From Rosa chinensis (Eukaryota > Streptophyta > Magnoliopsida > Rosales > Rosaceae), in assembly GCF_002994745.2 (NCBI RefSeq), contig NC_037094.1, positions 10,601,001 to 10,665,000 on the forward strand: 64,000 nt of DNA. The letters run 5' to 3'. Positions within the stretch are counted from its first letter, which is position 1. Every line of letters begins with the position of its first letter. Positions 22,713-34,531 of this stretch are shown here, one piece after another. The notes under the pieces are model-generated. The model saw nothing but the letters and a program-made list of their open reading frames with translations, was not told where the DNA came from and did no database searches. The position numbers and the translations under genes are program-made.

Positions 22713-23466
22713 ACATAACTAGCAAGGATGTATAGAAAGAAGTTAAACAAACTTTTAATCCATATCCTTGACTTTTTCAATGTAATTCTTTTAATTATCA
22801 ATTTATACCAAGTAATAATAACAGAAGGTCTTCTTCTTCCTCCAAAGTCAAGGTCAAGGTCCTTTTCAATAAACTTATACTATAACATTAAAAATATACT
22901 CCAGGGTCAAGGTCTTTTCGAATGTTTAATCATTAACACTTCACATTCACAAAAAAAAAAAAAAAACTTTGTCGAACTGCCATTCTGGCAATACTCTCTC
23001 AAGATAGGATGAGATTGTCTTCTTGACGGCGGGTCGGCAACACGACAAATTTGGTTGCTGAAGAACTGAAGATGGATTTTCTACTTACTCTCGCTGGCCT
23101 CGTTGGCGTGCATGGTCTTCAACCAGGAGGACTTGTACTCCTTCTTCTTATCTCAGCGGCACTTTGTGGTGGTGCTGATGATGGTAGGATTGGAGCGGTG
23201 ACTCACTTCGTGGGTGGATACTGACGGGATGCGTAGCTGGATCTCATGTCAATTTTGGCTGGGGTCGAGATATGAGGTTGGGTCTGGAAAGAGGCGGTGG
23301 CAGAAGCGGGCTGGGAGTTGACGGGCTGCTGAAATCGCAGGTTTGCAAACACAATATTTTCTTATACATCATGCTATTTATAACATTACGTACACAACTT
23401 CCTGGATGATACATATGAGACACAATCCATCCAGTGGGATTTCCCATTCATTTCATACATCTATAC
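22713..23466. other. Interval downstream of SOBIR1, no gene assigned
   Basis: The stretch holds a poly-A run (22951-22967) and a GC-richer patch at about 23025-23340. On the minus strand that patch reads a short lysine-rich open segment near 23080-23160, which could be a decayed gene fragment. I do not recognise it. The 3' UTR of SOBIR1 should lie at its right end. Confidence 0.5.
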
Positions 23467-25380
23467 TTAATGCTTGATTTGATCCAACATGCACCTAACA
23501 TCCTTACTACTAGGTCTCTCTTTCGGGTTATCCACTGTGCAAAAGCATGCTATCTTTAGAACCAAGAGCATTTGGTCCTCAAATCCATTTCCCATCAATT
23601 TTGAGTCGATAGCCTGCTTAGGATCCTCCGACGTCAGCACATTCTTCATCCACTTGACCAGACTCATCTCATCGGTAGTCTGGAAAAATACATCAGACGG
23701 TAGCTTTCCCATGATCAGTACCCCGAGCAACACCCCGAAGCTGTAAATATCACACTTCTCTGTGAACTTGAATGTCTGATGATACTCTGGTGCAATGAAA
23801 CCAACCGTTCCTGCCACATTTGAAGACGTCATATGCGTGTGGTAGTCAGGCATTGCTTTCGCAAGCCCAAAATCTGCAATTCGAGCTTCCATATCGTCAT
23901 CAAGCAGGACGTTTGCCGGCTTCAGATCCCTGTGAATGATGTGAGGTGTATGGTGGACATGGAGATATTCAAGCCCTGAAGCGATTCCTATTGCAATTCT
24001 GTGCCTTGTTAACCAATCCAATTCCCTTCTCCCTTCAGAAACCTCATTCAACATGTCATGTAAGCTCCCATTTTTCATGTACTCATACACCAGCAGATGA
24101 CAGTCCGACCGGGACACATGTGCCAACAGAGGAAGCAGATTTCGGTGTCGAATTTGTCCCACGGTATTGATCTCCGCCCGAATTTGACGCATCTTCTTAT
24201 TCATCTGCTTGCTGTCTTCGTCCGTCAGCTCTGCCGCTTCCTTAGGAGGTTGATTAATCTTCTTAATAGCGATTATCTTCCCGTTGCTTCCTGGCAACTC
24301 AACTTTGTAAACCTGTCCACATCCTCCCCTTCCGATGAGCTCCAACGAAGCATCCCAATCTTCTTTCTCCAGAAAAGCCAAGTCTTCTTTTCTCTTAATC
24401 AGGGAACTGAAAATGGCCGGACCAGAGTCCTTGCCTCCACCTCCTCTAACCACAGCCAAGAGTAGCTTGAACAGCAGAGAGAAGATGAACCCGGATATGC
24501 TCCCGGCCAGCGCTCCGGCGAAGAACCCGAGCAGCCAGCCTCCGACTTTCTTCTTCTTGCTCTTCTTCTTCTTCGGTAGTGGAGATGGACCTGGAGCATG
24601 AGCATTAGAACCTGAGGGTGCTTGAGCGGTTGAATTACTATTTTTGGTTTTTGCTGCGTTGGTGGGGTTTGATGTTTCAGCAAAAATGAAACGCCTTGGA
24701 ACCTCGGAAGAAGCTGAAACCTCGACCCTTTTCAACTTAGGTGCGTAGCCTTCCAGGAACTCATTTCCCGAGAAGTGGAAGAACCTGAGATTGCGAAAAG
24801 AACGAACCGAAGCTGGGATCTTCCCGGAGAAGAGATTGTCGGCAATGGAGAGATTTTCCAAGTTCAGAAAATGCTTCAAGAAGCTCAAGTTGCCGGAGAA
24901 CTTGTTGGAGGAGAGGTCGAGTATTCGAAGCCTGATTAGAGAAGAGAGCTGAGAAGGAACCTCACCCGAAAACTGGTTGTTTCCGAGGTTGAGGATCTCC
25001 AGCTTCTTGCAGTCAACTATTTCAGGCGGGACTCGGTTAATGAGGTTGTTGTCAAAAAGAGAGAGCTCTTTAAGCTCTGAGAGCTGTCCGATTGCCAGAG
25101 ACAGAGAGCCGGAGAGGAGTTGGGACTTGAAGACGAGTCTAGTGATTTTGAGGACGTAGGTGTTGTTGGAGAGTCTTCTCTCGCAGAAGACGCCGGGGGT
25201 GTTGCATGGGTTGGTGGGTTTGGCTCTGTCTGGTGTGTGGAAGCCGAGGTGGGTTTGGACAGTGATGAGGGCTTGAAGGTCTGAAGGGTCGAGGTTGAGC
25301 CTACCGCCGTGGATGAGGAAGAGGAGGGAGAGGAAGGTGAGGAGGTGGAGGAGCTGCGGTTTGCCTGGAAAAGGGTCCAT
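23467..25380 (-). CDS. SOBIR1: LRR receptor-like kinase SOBIR1 (637 aa)
   Basis: This is the common co-receptor of LRR receptor-like proteins in plant immunity, at the plasma membrane. It has a signal peptide (about 1-26), a short LRR ectodomain with the family's GVFCERR motif (63-69) and about four LRRs (100-205). A lysine-rich linker follows (about 269-278). The transmembrane helix has glycines every four residues (281, 285, 289, 293, 297), the GxxxG series known in SOBIR1. The kinase domain shows GRGGCGQV (350-357), catalytic Lys373 in AIKK, HRDLKPAN (Asp485), DFG (503-505) and APEYHQ. All catalytic residues are present and the frame is intact in one exon, as in Arabidopsis. Length (Arabidopsis 641 aa) and motif order leave little doubt. 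The ATG at 25378-25380 starts the signal peptide. Confidence 0.96.
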   Translation of the reverse strand: MDPFPGKPQLLHLLTFLSLLFLIHGGRLNLDPSDLQALITVQTHLGFHTPDRAKPTNPCNTPGVFCERRLSNNTYVLKITRLVFKSQLLSGSLSLAIGQLSELKELSLFDNNLINRVPPEIVDCKKLEILNLGNNQFSGEVPSQLSSLIRLRILDLSSNKFSGNLSFLKHFLNLENLSIADNLFSGKIPASVRSFRNLRFFHFSGNEFLEGYAPKLKRVEVSASSEVPRRFIFAETSNPTNAAKTKNSNSTAQAPSGSNAHAPGPSPLPKKKKSKKKKVGGWLLGFFAGALAGSISGFIFSLLFKLLLAVVRGGGGKDSGPAIFSSLIKRKEDLAFLEKEDWDASLELIGRGGCGQVYKVELPGSNGKIIAIKKINQPPKEAAELTDEDSKQMNKKMRQIRAEINTVGQIRHRNLLPLLAHVSRSDCHLLVYEYMKNGSLHDMLNEVSEGRRELDWLTRHRIAIGIASGLEYLHVHHTPHIIHRDLKPANVLLDDDMEARIADFGLAKAMPDYHTHMTSSNVAGTVGFIAPEYHQTFKFTEKCDIYSFGVLLGVLIMGKLPSDVFFQTTDEMSLVKWMKNVLTSEDPKQAIDSKLMGNGFEDQMLLVLKIACFCTVDNPKERPSSKDVRCMLDQIKH

Positions 25381-25460
25381 TTTTCGGCCGGCTGGCTTTA
25401 AATTGTGGACTAGGGGTAGACTAGTTCATGCTTACTCAGCTTAGGTTTGTTTTGGGGTTT

Positions 25461-25470
25461 GTTTTATATA
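25461..25470 (-). promoter_or_regulatory. TATA box upstream of SOBIR1
   Basis: On the minus strand CTATATAAAAC lies about 80 bp upstream of the start codon. That spacing implies a short 5' UTR of roughly 50 bases. Confidence 0.6.
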
Positions 25471-27905
25471 GGAGGAGGATGTGGAAAATAATGAAGAGCG
25501 AGTGGAGCCCATTCAGAAAATTGAATCGATTATTCAAAGTTTGATTTTCTTTATATATTATCCAATCATTACATTTCTGAAATCTATGTAATTTTGTAAA
25601 AGAACCTTAATAGAAAATTGCAATTTTGCAAAATTGAAAAGGCAGTGAGACAATTGTACACTACGATCTTGTAGAGAATGAGATAACAATCCATTATTTG
25701 ATGAGTAATATATTTAAATTTGAAATGTTTAGGGATGTGCGTAAAATTATAGTTGCAAAATTTATAATTATTTATTACTGAAACATACGACTTTGATACT
25801 ATATGTGAAAATAAAAATTGTCATACTTGATGCATCATGCATATAGAGAACTAGAAGTAAAATGATAAATTAGTGGAATGTTAATTTACATGTATAGTTA
25901 ACATATTACCTTTCAGAGTTGTTCATCTAATTGACAATTTTAAGGGATTGTGTCATATGTATTGAATCTAAATGTTGAAATTACAATAACTTACTCTCCC
26001 TTTTGAGTAAGTCGTTGATCAAGCGACGATGATGGTTTCCTTTTCTCTGGAAGTGACAGGTCATTGGTGAAGGCTTCTCTGCTTCATCGTTGGGTTACTA
26101 CTTTTGTTTTACACAGTTCATTTGTGGGGCTTTCATTAGGAAGCCGTGTTTGGTTTTACCCTACTTTTGTTTGTGTAATTGGTCTCTTTTCATTGGGGAC
26201 ATTGGGGTGAATGTTACTAGTTAGAGTTTATTTCCATAATGTGGTTGTCTTCTTGTAACGATGTTCAATGAAAGTGTTCAAGTTTCTCCTTCTAAAAAAA
26301 AAAATTTGTGAATTCATCTTCAGCCGTTAAATGTACTTGTCCCTGACAATCTCTCAAAAACCGTTGAGCACACCTGCATTATCCTCTTAAAATAAGAAAT
26401 GTTGGGTGTTTACAATATACGACCTGCTGAAGAATACTACAGATGATTATGAAAGTCATTATTACACAACTAATTATTTAACTTGATTGATGGGTTGAAT
26501 GATTTAAAATTCTAATAATAAAAAACCCTAGTCCATTGTATTGGAACCCATTCCACACGCAAAGCAGAGAGCGCCAAATGTGTCAAAGAGAATTTTCAGA
26601 CTTCAGTGGCCTTGTTCGTTGGTGTATTAGTTGACTGGGAAGCTTCCGCTTATACTCCAAGTCATTGCCTCACATCTCCGTCGGTCAAGTCAACACAAAG
26701 CAAATGCCAAGTCTTGCAGACTCTTCTGGCCGTTGGATCATATTTTACATTAATAATCTGATATTGAACTGAAGCAGAAATTAATATTCCCACCCGCTCA
26801 TTTTCTTGCTAGGGCCAACCAGCTTCCCACAGAGTCCACTAGTCTCTGTCTTCCTGACTTGCCCCGAATTTCCAATTTGCATTTCTATTAGTCAATACTG
26901 CTGTTCTTGTTCTTGATGCTGTATAATTACAATAAAGATGTTGGTTAGTTATAATTATCCTCTTATATTATCGTATCTATCTGCAGGCTGGAAGTCGGGA
27001 AAATGAAGAAGAAATAAGGGTTCAGGCCGGGTAACTATATATAAAACTCGTTCCATACTGAGAATCGAGCTTCATATATAGTTATCTTGACTTCCAAGTC
27101 TTCTAGCTGTAAAGGGTTCAAAGACTCGATCGTAATGAAGCTCGATCCGCCAGAATGTAGTAGTGATCGATCATAAAATATCACTGTACGTTCTAGGTTG
27201 AGCCGCCGAGTTAGCTGTGTACTTGATGGGTTAGAGATGGAGATTTTCGCACCTCTCAGTTTGCTTTCCATCGTTGCTGTCTTACTCAAATTCGGAACAG
27301 TTTCTTAATAGATAGTATACATAAACATTTCTATTTCAAAAGAAAACTGGTTAGTAACTTAATCAATACTTTGTTGATTGAATGGTAAACATAGCTATCT
27401 GATGATGAAAGAGATCCACACATATTTCTCTATAGCTAGAATTTATATCTAAAGAGAGTGGAAGTAAAGATATTTTGTCCGAGCAACTATTCAATTTTTT
27501 TTTTTTTTTGGGGTCTGAGAGCAACTATTCCAGTAAAGAGTTCTGGCCACAACAAAAAGTAGAGTACATAATCTAATGTGAAGTAGGTGGAGAGATCAGA
27601 GGAGTAATTTTAGTACTGAAGAAGCCTTTCAAGCACTATTATTTCAACTATTCTTATAGCAACCCAAACAGCCTAGACAGTCTAAACTCAACAGCCACAA
27701 CTGTGCTCAAGAGTCCTAGCCAGTTCACAAGTAATTGACACAAACAAGTTTATTGTTAATACTTAATACATATAACAAACAACAGATGGTTTGGCTCTTA
27801 GGGAAGTAGCACCACTGCACAACCTGGGGAGTCTCCCAACATAAGTAGTAGCATAAAAGGTCCAAGATGGTTTGTCACAATGAAACAGCGGATGACAACT
27901 ACACA
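25471..27905. other. SOBIR1 upstream region and spacer, no gene assigned
   Basis: The interval is AT-rich. Bases 25990-26306 end in ...GTTTCTCCTTCT followed by an 11-A run and resemble the 3' end of a retroposon, but I found no flanking duplication. An 84-residue minus frame at 27035-27289 shows no known domain. A short poly-T insertion is annotated separately at 27481-27530. Confidence 0.45.
27481..27530 (-). repeat. Micro-retroposition scar: poly-T between 12-bp direct repeats
   Basis: GAGCAACTATTC occurs at 27481-27492 and again at 27519-27530. Between them lies AA, a T run, then GGGGTCTGA. A target duplication around a tail with almost no body is what an extremely 5'-truncated non-LTR insertion leaves. 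Confidence 0.6.
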
Positions 27906-30900
27906 TCAATCGGTGCAGCAGCGGAACATGAAGAACTTCTCCATCTCACGACCACACTCGGTACACACCACTCTGTCTGGAATGTCCGGACCGAATCCAG
28001 GAATGATCAAACGAGTACAATGAATTGGTTGGTGGCGCTGTTTGAGCTGATTTCTGAGTTCAGGCACAAAGCCTAAATCAGCAGCCGCACTTTTCCATTT
28101 CTCAAAGTCATCAAGGGTGCTGCTAGTCAGGTGTCCATTAGCTCTAACAGTCTCAGCTGAGCCCCTCCACACCATAACCCAACCTTGGTCACTTCCATCA
28201 TAGCTAAGTAGAGTCATGACCTCTCTCAGTATAGGATCATTGTCTACAGTCATGTGGTGCTTAGCCTTTGAGCACCTCATGCTGTCAAGTCGAGACCAAA
28301 AGAACCAGGTGGATGTATAATCAGACCAGGTGCGACTGAGATTCTCAGCATCAATGGTTCTGTTGAGTTTCCGGAGTTTCTCTTTGGTGGCCGTGCTTCT
28401 TCCTGCATAAACCAATTCCAAGGGAATATCTGCACGTATTGCCACATCTTTTGCTCTCAGTGTGAATCTCTTAATCCACTCGATGTCATCACTTCCAAAC
28501 AAGCATATGTATTTCCCTGCGTCTATCTGATAAAGCATGCAGCACCATATATGTAGTTAGTTGTAGTTACATCAGCATTTTGGCTCAACGTATAGATACA
28601 TCTAGCCATTCAACAGATACATCATTTTTTTATTACATGGTACTCTCATAGTTTTACATCACAACATATACTTTATAATAAAATAACATTACCCTACGGC
28701 CTACACACACACACACACAAGTATGGACCAAGTAAGTTTTGCCGTCAGGGACTGGAATACTATGTTGTTAAATGTTAATCAGAACAATGTTAAGTTGCTG
28801 AATCGACAGTTTAATAAACATAATAGCCTGAGTATCTAACAATTTTGTAATTAGCGGAATACTGCATACCCATTTTAATATTTCTGGATCAATGGCATCA
28901 ACGACGAGCTCGAGTCTCCAACTTTCTGCATTCCAAAGTGCTGTCTCTCTCTCATCAGAGAATGGGAAAGCCACATTGCCCCAAATCCACAGCATGTGGT
29001 AGGCATTTTCGGAGGACACCCTTCCTTGTGGATCCAATGACACTATGATCATCTTCTTATCAAAATGCCAGTAGTCTCTGATGAACTTGATCACTGGGGG
29101 TTCAATAATCAAAGGGTCGTGCACAGCATACCACGGCATCCTTGACTTCAAATCTTCGAATCTATCTCGTTTTGCTTCATCCCAAACAGCCGCGTCCACG
29201 ATGGGGAGCCAAACAAATTCATACTCAACTTCTGCCCTATGTTGCTGATCGTTGTGGATGTGTTCAAGAATCAAAATCTCTTCATAACTCAGACTAAGAT
29301 CAGTTATTAGTAGTAACACATGCTTTCTCCTCAGTACTTCAAGACTGAACTGTTTATGTCAAGGAAAAGATATATATGAATCAATTTTATGGTTCATCAT
29401 ATTAGAAGTATGAAGTCAGGCTTTTCACAAAAGCAAAAGAGAAAAGAAATGCGAAGCCAAGGGAATGCAGAGCGCAAAAGATATGTACATAAGCTGAGAA
29501 CTATACCCTCACTTTGCTTCTCCCAATTACTAGAGGTTGAATATCATCCTTGTGGGAAATTAGTGCCCGTAAGTTCTTCATGTTGTCGAGGTGGAGGCTT
29601 CGGAAAAGGTGTATCAGATTCTTGTAATCTTCATCATATCTCCTCTCCACTGAATTCAATATGGTGAATTTTGTTCAGTACCTTTGTTAAGTTTAAGGCG
29701 AAATTTGAAAGCAAAAGCGAGAGATCATGAACTTCTAGCTAACTTCTAAGTTAAACTTCTTAACCACAACTATCACCTCCCTAAATGTTATGCAAACGTG
29801 GTACATGTAAAGGCTAGCTCACCAATATATCGACGGCAGTTCTCAAGTTCAGTGGTGAGATGCTCATGTATATTGTTCAACTTATGGGCCAGACTTGATA
29901 GTTCCCATACCTCTGTGGTTGATGCGGCATACCTATAAATTTGAGCACAGCATAATTTCTATCAGATTAGACACACTTTGAAATCATGATCGAATTGGAA
30001 GCATCATGCTTCATAGTTTGATCCAATCATGCCTACTTACTCATATCTGCCGCCTGTTAGAATAGCAATATTTGAGGCACAAGCCAGTATGGCTCGAATG
30101 GCCCAATAGGCAGCAGCAGGAATATGTGCCGTGGCAATTGACAGTGGTGGTGTGTCTTCAGAAATGTACTGAGACTGCAGCTTGACCATATCGCTATAGT
30201 CTACAATGAGCTTCGTAACTTTGGTGATTGCCTTGATGAGGTTGTCAATGGCCTCGAGCTGAGGTTTTATCGAGGCTGCATGCTCTATTATGTCTGACAG
30301 TTGCTTCAGGATGGCCACAGGCTTGGCTAGTGGGTCTGTAGTACAAAGCTGAGACACAAGCCAGAATTCTCCATAGTACACAGCAAAGGCGGCCAGGGTT
30401 AGCACCACTTTTGCTTCCCATGAATAGTTCGAAAGGGACCTCAGTAACTCCATTGTACTTGTATGCACATCAGCACCAGCTAAGCTTTGGCAACTTATCT
30501 GCTTGTACCAGATACAGCTTAGTTACTGAGTTTTATGTTGCATAAACAATTTAGCACAGAATAGAAGATTTGGATTGACTAATATTGTTAGATGAAACTA
30601 TGGTTTCTGGGTGTGTTTCAAAAGGGAACAACTAACTGATAGTTTATTAACCAATGAATATATCAGTAAAAGAAAACAACATTGAACTTCTTATATACAC
30701 ATCCACTTCACCTTAAAATTAGAGTTGAGTGAGTACATGTTCTGTTTGTTTACTTCAGCTTGTACTTATTTAGACATTTGAAATGATCTTTTTGCTTTTT
30801 AACTACTACAAAAACAATACAGGAGTCCAAGATTAGATCTAATGAGAAGTATGCTAATGTTTCTGAGAAGAAAAGAAGTTGCTTTTATAATGGAAGTGGT

Positions 30901-31464
30901 CTAAATAAACAGAATTATAGATGGTTCTTTGAGCAAAAGCTATCAACTTTAGAAAAAAATTGCTATTGTAAGAGAATAGAAAAAAGATTAATAGAATCTG
31001 CATTCAATTCTAGTCTTAGTCAAGATAACCTCGATATATATCTTTTGTATCAGATAAGACAATCCTTGGAGCAAGACATCATAACTCAGTGAATAGGTCC
31101 TATCCTCCTGTGAATCTACATGGGTGCCCTGCATCAAAAGCAAAGACTTTGTGATCAGAATAAACAATAATTAGTACATTGATTACTGCATTTCAAACTA
31201 GGCTTAAATATTAGGACGGTAAGATCAAATAGGACAAGAGAATACAAGTAGAATGCCGCCATCAGTGCCAGCTGTAGACCGATGAAATATTTCATCAATG
31301 ACATGGAGAATTGGCTTCACATCGACAATGTTGGAGCGCCCAGGAGTATGAGTCTCCCGAATTTGCCTCACCAATGCAGTATCATCAGATTGCATGGATC
31401 CTCTTCTGTCCCTCCTAATCACATTTTGCATCGTAGGAGCTCGCCTCAGTGGGTTGCTAGCCAT
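27906..31464 (-). CDS. Sieve element occlusion protein (SEO), SEOB-like, seven exons, 709 aa
   Basis: SEO proteins are the phloem P-proteins (forisome family) that plug sieve plates after wounding. Exons on the minus strand: 31464-31246, 31128-31030, 30498-30041, 29932-29823, 29649-29507, 29349-28870, 28526-27906. All borders are GT-AG, and the phases join to 2,130 bp with no internal stop. Exons 1-4 form the SEO N-terminal domain (KVVLTLAAFAVYYGEFWL, about residue 120-137; YAASTTEVWELSSLAHKLN near 260). Exon 6 holds the thioredoxin-like middle (EYEFVWLPIVD). Exon 7 is the C-terminal domain ending in CTECGREMEKFFMFRCC (691-707), the conserved cysteine motif. The exon 1 donor (CTT|GTATTC) is the least certain junction. 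Family is certain; A versus B subgroup is less so. Confidence 0.93.
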
Positions 31465-31538
31465 ATCTGGGAATTTCAAATGGCTTAGAAAAGTGGGAAA
31501 TTTGGTTGGAGTGGTTTTACAGCTCCACACAATGTATG

Positions 31539-31548
31539 CCTTATATAG
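31539..31548 (-). promoter_or_regulatory. TATA box upstream of the SEO gene
   Basis: CTATATAAGG on the minus strand lies about 75-85 bp upstream of the ATG at 31464-31462, a normal distance for a short leader. Confidence 0.6.
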
Positions 31549-32904
31549 TGAGAGGGAGATGGAATAAAAGTTATAAAGCCTTATGAACAAGTACCTTGCT
31601 TGCAAGGTGAGCCTAATTAAAGTTAAAGCGAGGCACATACTAGATAGGGACATAAGGTTTCATTAATTTGATAGTATTTAGGCATTTCTCTGTCTTGGAT
31701 TCGAGGTTATCAGTAAAAAAAAGTAGAGTCTGCAATTAGGAAAAAGGCCTAAAACAGATTAATCAATCTAATAGTAATGATAGTTACCCGCTAGTGCACC
31801 AATCCGGGAATCTTTCTCTTTCTTCACAAGGGAAAGATGAAGAAGCTCTCAAGTCTCAACGAAACTTCAGTCCCCATGCTTGTTGAACTGCTATTTTCAC
31901 CTGTCCGAAATATCGTTGAATCAAGTTTTCTCTTGTAGTTAGACATTTTATCGAACACATTGTTAATAACTCTTAAGAAACGAACATAAGAACTAACTTT
32001 TGGTAAATTGATTCGGAGCAAATTGTCTTCAGACAAATTAGACTAAGGCCATTGATTCATCACAAGCAACAACATAAACATGAAGTTAATTATGAAAATC
32101 AAACTTTTGCCAAGCACCTAAATGGGCAAAGCCCTAGCTAGTATTATTCTTTAATCTTTATTGTTCACCTTCTTTTCTTTTTTCTCCTTTTTCTTTTCTC
32201 TTTTGGAAATTATGTTAAGTAAGCAACGTACATACGTAGATAAACTGCCCCAAGTGTCTTTAATCTTTCCTGCAGACTTTCCAACGTCGTGAATCACATG
32301 AACTGTCGAACCCCTTCGTCAATAATAAACTGTGAATCTCAATCGCAACCCTATAGGCTATATGTGTTGCCGTGAAGAAAGGAATTATGTGAAGAGACAA
32401 GTTTGAACCAAATGGAAGAAGAAAGGGACACAGACATAGTTCATTAGCATTATATAATGGAGATGTTATGATACTATAACAGTACTAGGTAGTACTAGGA
32501 CAAATTCTGACTTTTTAGGTAAACAATGCTTGGTTCTTGTCCATGTGGTGTGGGGGAGCAAAATGTCTGAGAGAAAAGGGAGCTTGCTTTGCCGAGAATT
32601 TCTCCAGTTTCCCATTAGTCCATTACATGTGCTATCTTTACTTCATCCCTGCATTTAAAACCAGGCTCGCTTCTCTCTTTGATCACCATACAAGGAGAGA
32701 AGCTGTTTTGTTCGACAAAATGTAGTGTAGCAATTACCGATAACTAATTAACTACAGCTCCACAACAGTCTTTTTTTTTTTTTTTTTTCAATACTACATG
32801 TCCCAAATACTCACATATTGAATAACAAAAAATAAAAATAAACCAGAACTACCTCTCATGGCGGCTGAGCACCTTCTTCAATAGGGCTGGCATGCCATAA
32901 GTTA
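31549..32904. other. Spacer upstream of the SEO gene, no gene assigned
   Basis: The short open frames here (31824-32036 minus, 32537-32725 plus) show no domain. A 21-base T run sits at about 32771-32790. Promoter elements of the SEO gene are expected toward its left end. Confidence 0.45.
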
Positions 32905-32913
32905 TTTAAAATT

Positions 32914-34214
32914 GGGAAATTCGTCCAAACAGTGCCTGAACTTTTCCAGACTATTAATTTTCATACCTATACTTTGAAAAATATCATACTAGTACCTGAA
33001 GTTTTGGCCCCGACCCAATTTCCATACCTGGCAACAGTAAAAACGTTAACTCTGTTAACTTTTAAAGGGCTTTTTCGTCATTTTACTATTCATCCTCCTA
33101 TCTTATCCGAAACCATCCTCTTCTCCTCCTCCACCGAAACCGTCTCCATCTTCTTCTTTCTTTTCTCCCTTATCCTTCCTTCTGGTCTGCAGCGATGGAT
33201 GGTTTCCAGGGAGGCAAGGTCGGGCGAGCGTGGATGCTGTCAGGCGGGGAGGCGTACGCGGGGCTGCGGAGGCCTGGGGTGCAGCGCTGGACAAGGCTGA
33301 GGCCCGTGTGGGCTGGCGGGGATTGGGGATGAGTGGGCTGCTACGTCGTCGCCGATCTGGGTGCTGCGACGGTGGGGAGCTGACGAATTCGATCTGGGTG
33401 CTGCGACGGTGGAGAGCGCCGGCGAGCAATGGCCTTCTCGGGTCGTGCGAGGCTAGGCGAGGTGGGCAGCCGGCCGTGCGCAGTTAGGCGAGAGTTGGGC
33501 CATGCGTACAGGTGCAGCAGCGCCGTTGCAGGTGAGGAGGCGGGGTGTGCAAGGCGCGGGCTGCCGGACGCGAGTCTACTGCAGGCAGGGAGGGTGGCAG
33601 GCCAGTCTGGGGAAGCCGAGGTGAGGGCAGGCTACCTTGACTTGTGTAGTTGCTCAATTTTGCATTTGGTTGGTAGAAATTGCAGAATTTATGGTGTTTT
33701 AAGTGGATTTGGCTTGGTGGGTGTGTTAGGATAGCTGAAAGTTGTTTGATTTTGTGTAATTTTGCAAAAAGTTTGAAGCTTTGTGATGCATAATGTATGT
33801 TTGGGAGGAATGTATATGAATGAGCTAATCGGTCTGAGTTGAAAGGAAGAGAAATTGGCTTTAGTGCATTGTTAATTTGTTATGGTGAGCTAATCAAGTA
33901 ATCAGTATATGGGAAATGTAAGGGAATGCTGAAATTTTTTTTGGATTTTGTGTGCAAAGACTGAAGCTTTGAGATGCTTTCGGTGGAGGAGAAGAAGAGG
34001 ATGGAGATGAGGATGGTTTCAGATAGATAGAAGGATGAATAGTAAAATGACGAAAAAACCCTTTAAAAGTTAACAGAGTTAACGTTTTTACTGTTGTCAG
34101 GTATGGAAATTGGGTCGGGGCTAAAACTTCAGGTACCAGTATGATATTTTTCAAAGTATAGGTATGAAAATTAATAGTCTGGAAAAGTTCAGGCACTGTT
34201 TGGACGAATTTCCC
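32914..34214. mobile_element. Mutator-like element (MULE), non-autonomous, 1,301 bp
   Basis: Long terminal inverted repeats of about 230 bp begin GGGAAATTCGTCCAAACAGTG on the left and end with its complement on the right. They extend inward to the CCTCCACCGAAA block (about 33140 and 33980). A perfect 9-bp target duplication TTTAAAATT flanks it (32905-32913, 34215-34223), the size diagnostic of Mutator-type transposition. The interior (33190-33630) is strikingly GC-rich against AT-rich flanks, with open frames but no transposase, so it may be a captured gene fragment (Pack-MULE). I do not recognise the source. Its right end is 245-320 bp upstream of the PIMT start. Confidence 0.92.
33180..33640 (+). 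other. GC-rich interior of the MULE, possible captured sequence
   Basis: GC content rises abruptly inside the element and open frames run on both strands (33230-33487 and 33429-33734 plus, 33103-33429 minus). The translated products are Arg/Gly/Ala-rich with no motif I know. The CTGCGACGGTGG words repeat at about 33362 and 33401. High GC alone can keep frames open, so coding is not shown. Confidence 0.4.
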
Positions 34215-34531
34215 TTTAAAATTTTACAGAATAACTATAACTATAATATCACGTGACACAACCGCCTCACTTAGACATTCCCCTCTGGTCATGGTATGAC
34301 TGTGTAGACCACCCTCAACTGTGACATGAGTCGGTGATGGAAAAGAAGTGGTATAGGGCCAAGTCAAGCCAAGTGTAAAGATTAGGGAATGAAAGAAAAA
34401 AGGAAAAAAGAAAAGAAAAAAAAGAAGAAGAATAGAATGAGGTAGAGGAGGAGAGAATCGTGGCAAATGTACAATCTATTATCGCCATCACCGAGAGCTA
34501 TCGCTATAGCCCGCATAGCATACGGTTGCGT

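Noticed and set aside
24335..24601. Plus-strand open frames (for example 24097-24465) antisense to SOBIR1
   Set aside because: They are shadows of the SOBIR1 coding strand, which carries clear kinase and LRR motifs.
25990..26306. Retroposon with 11-A tail upstream of SOBIR1
   Set aside because: The 3' end resembles a retroposon tail, but no flanking duplication was found and the left edge is undefined, so it is noted only within the spacer entry.
33103..33734. Gene inside the MULE between the SEO and PIMT genes
   Set aside because: Frames on both strands are open because of high GC. I cannot recognise a donor, so I describe it as possible captured sequence only.
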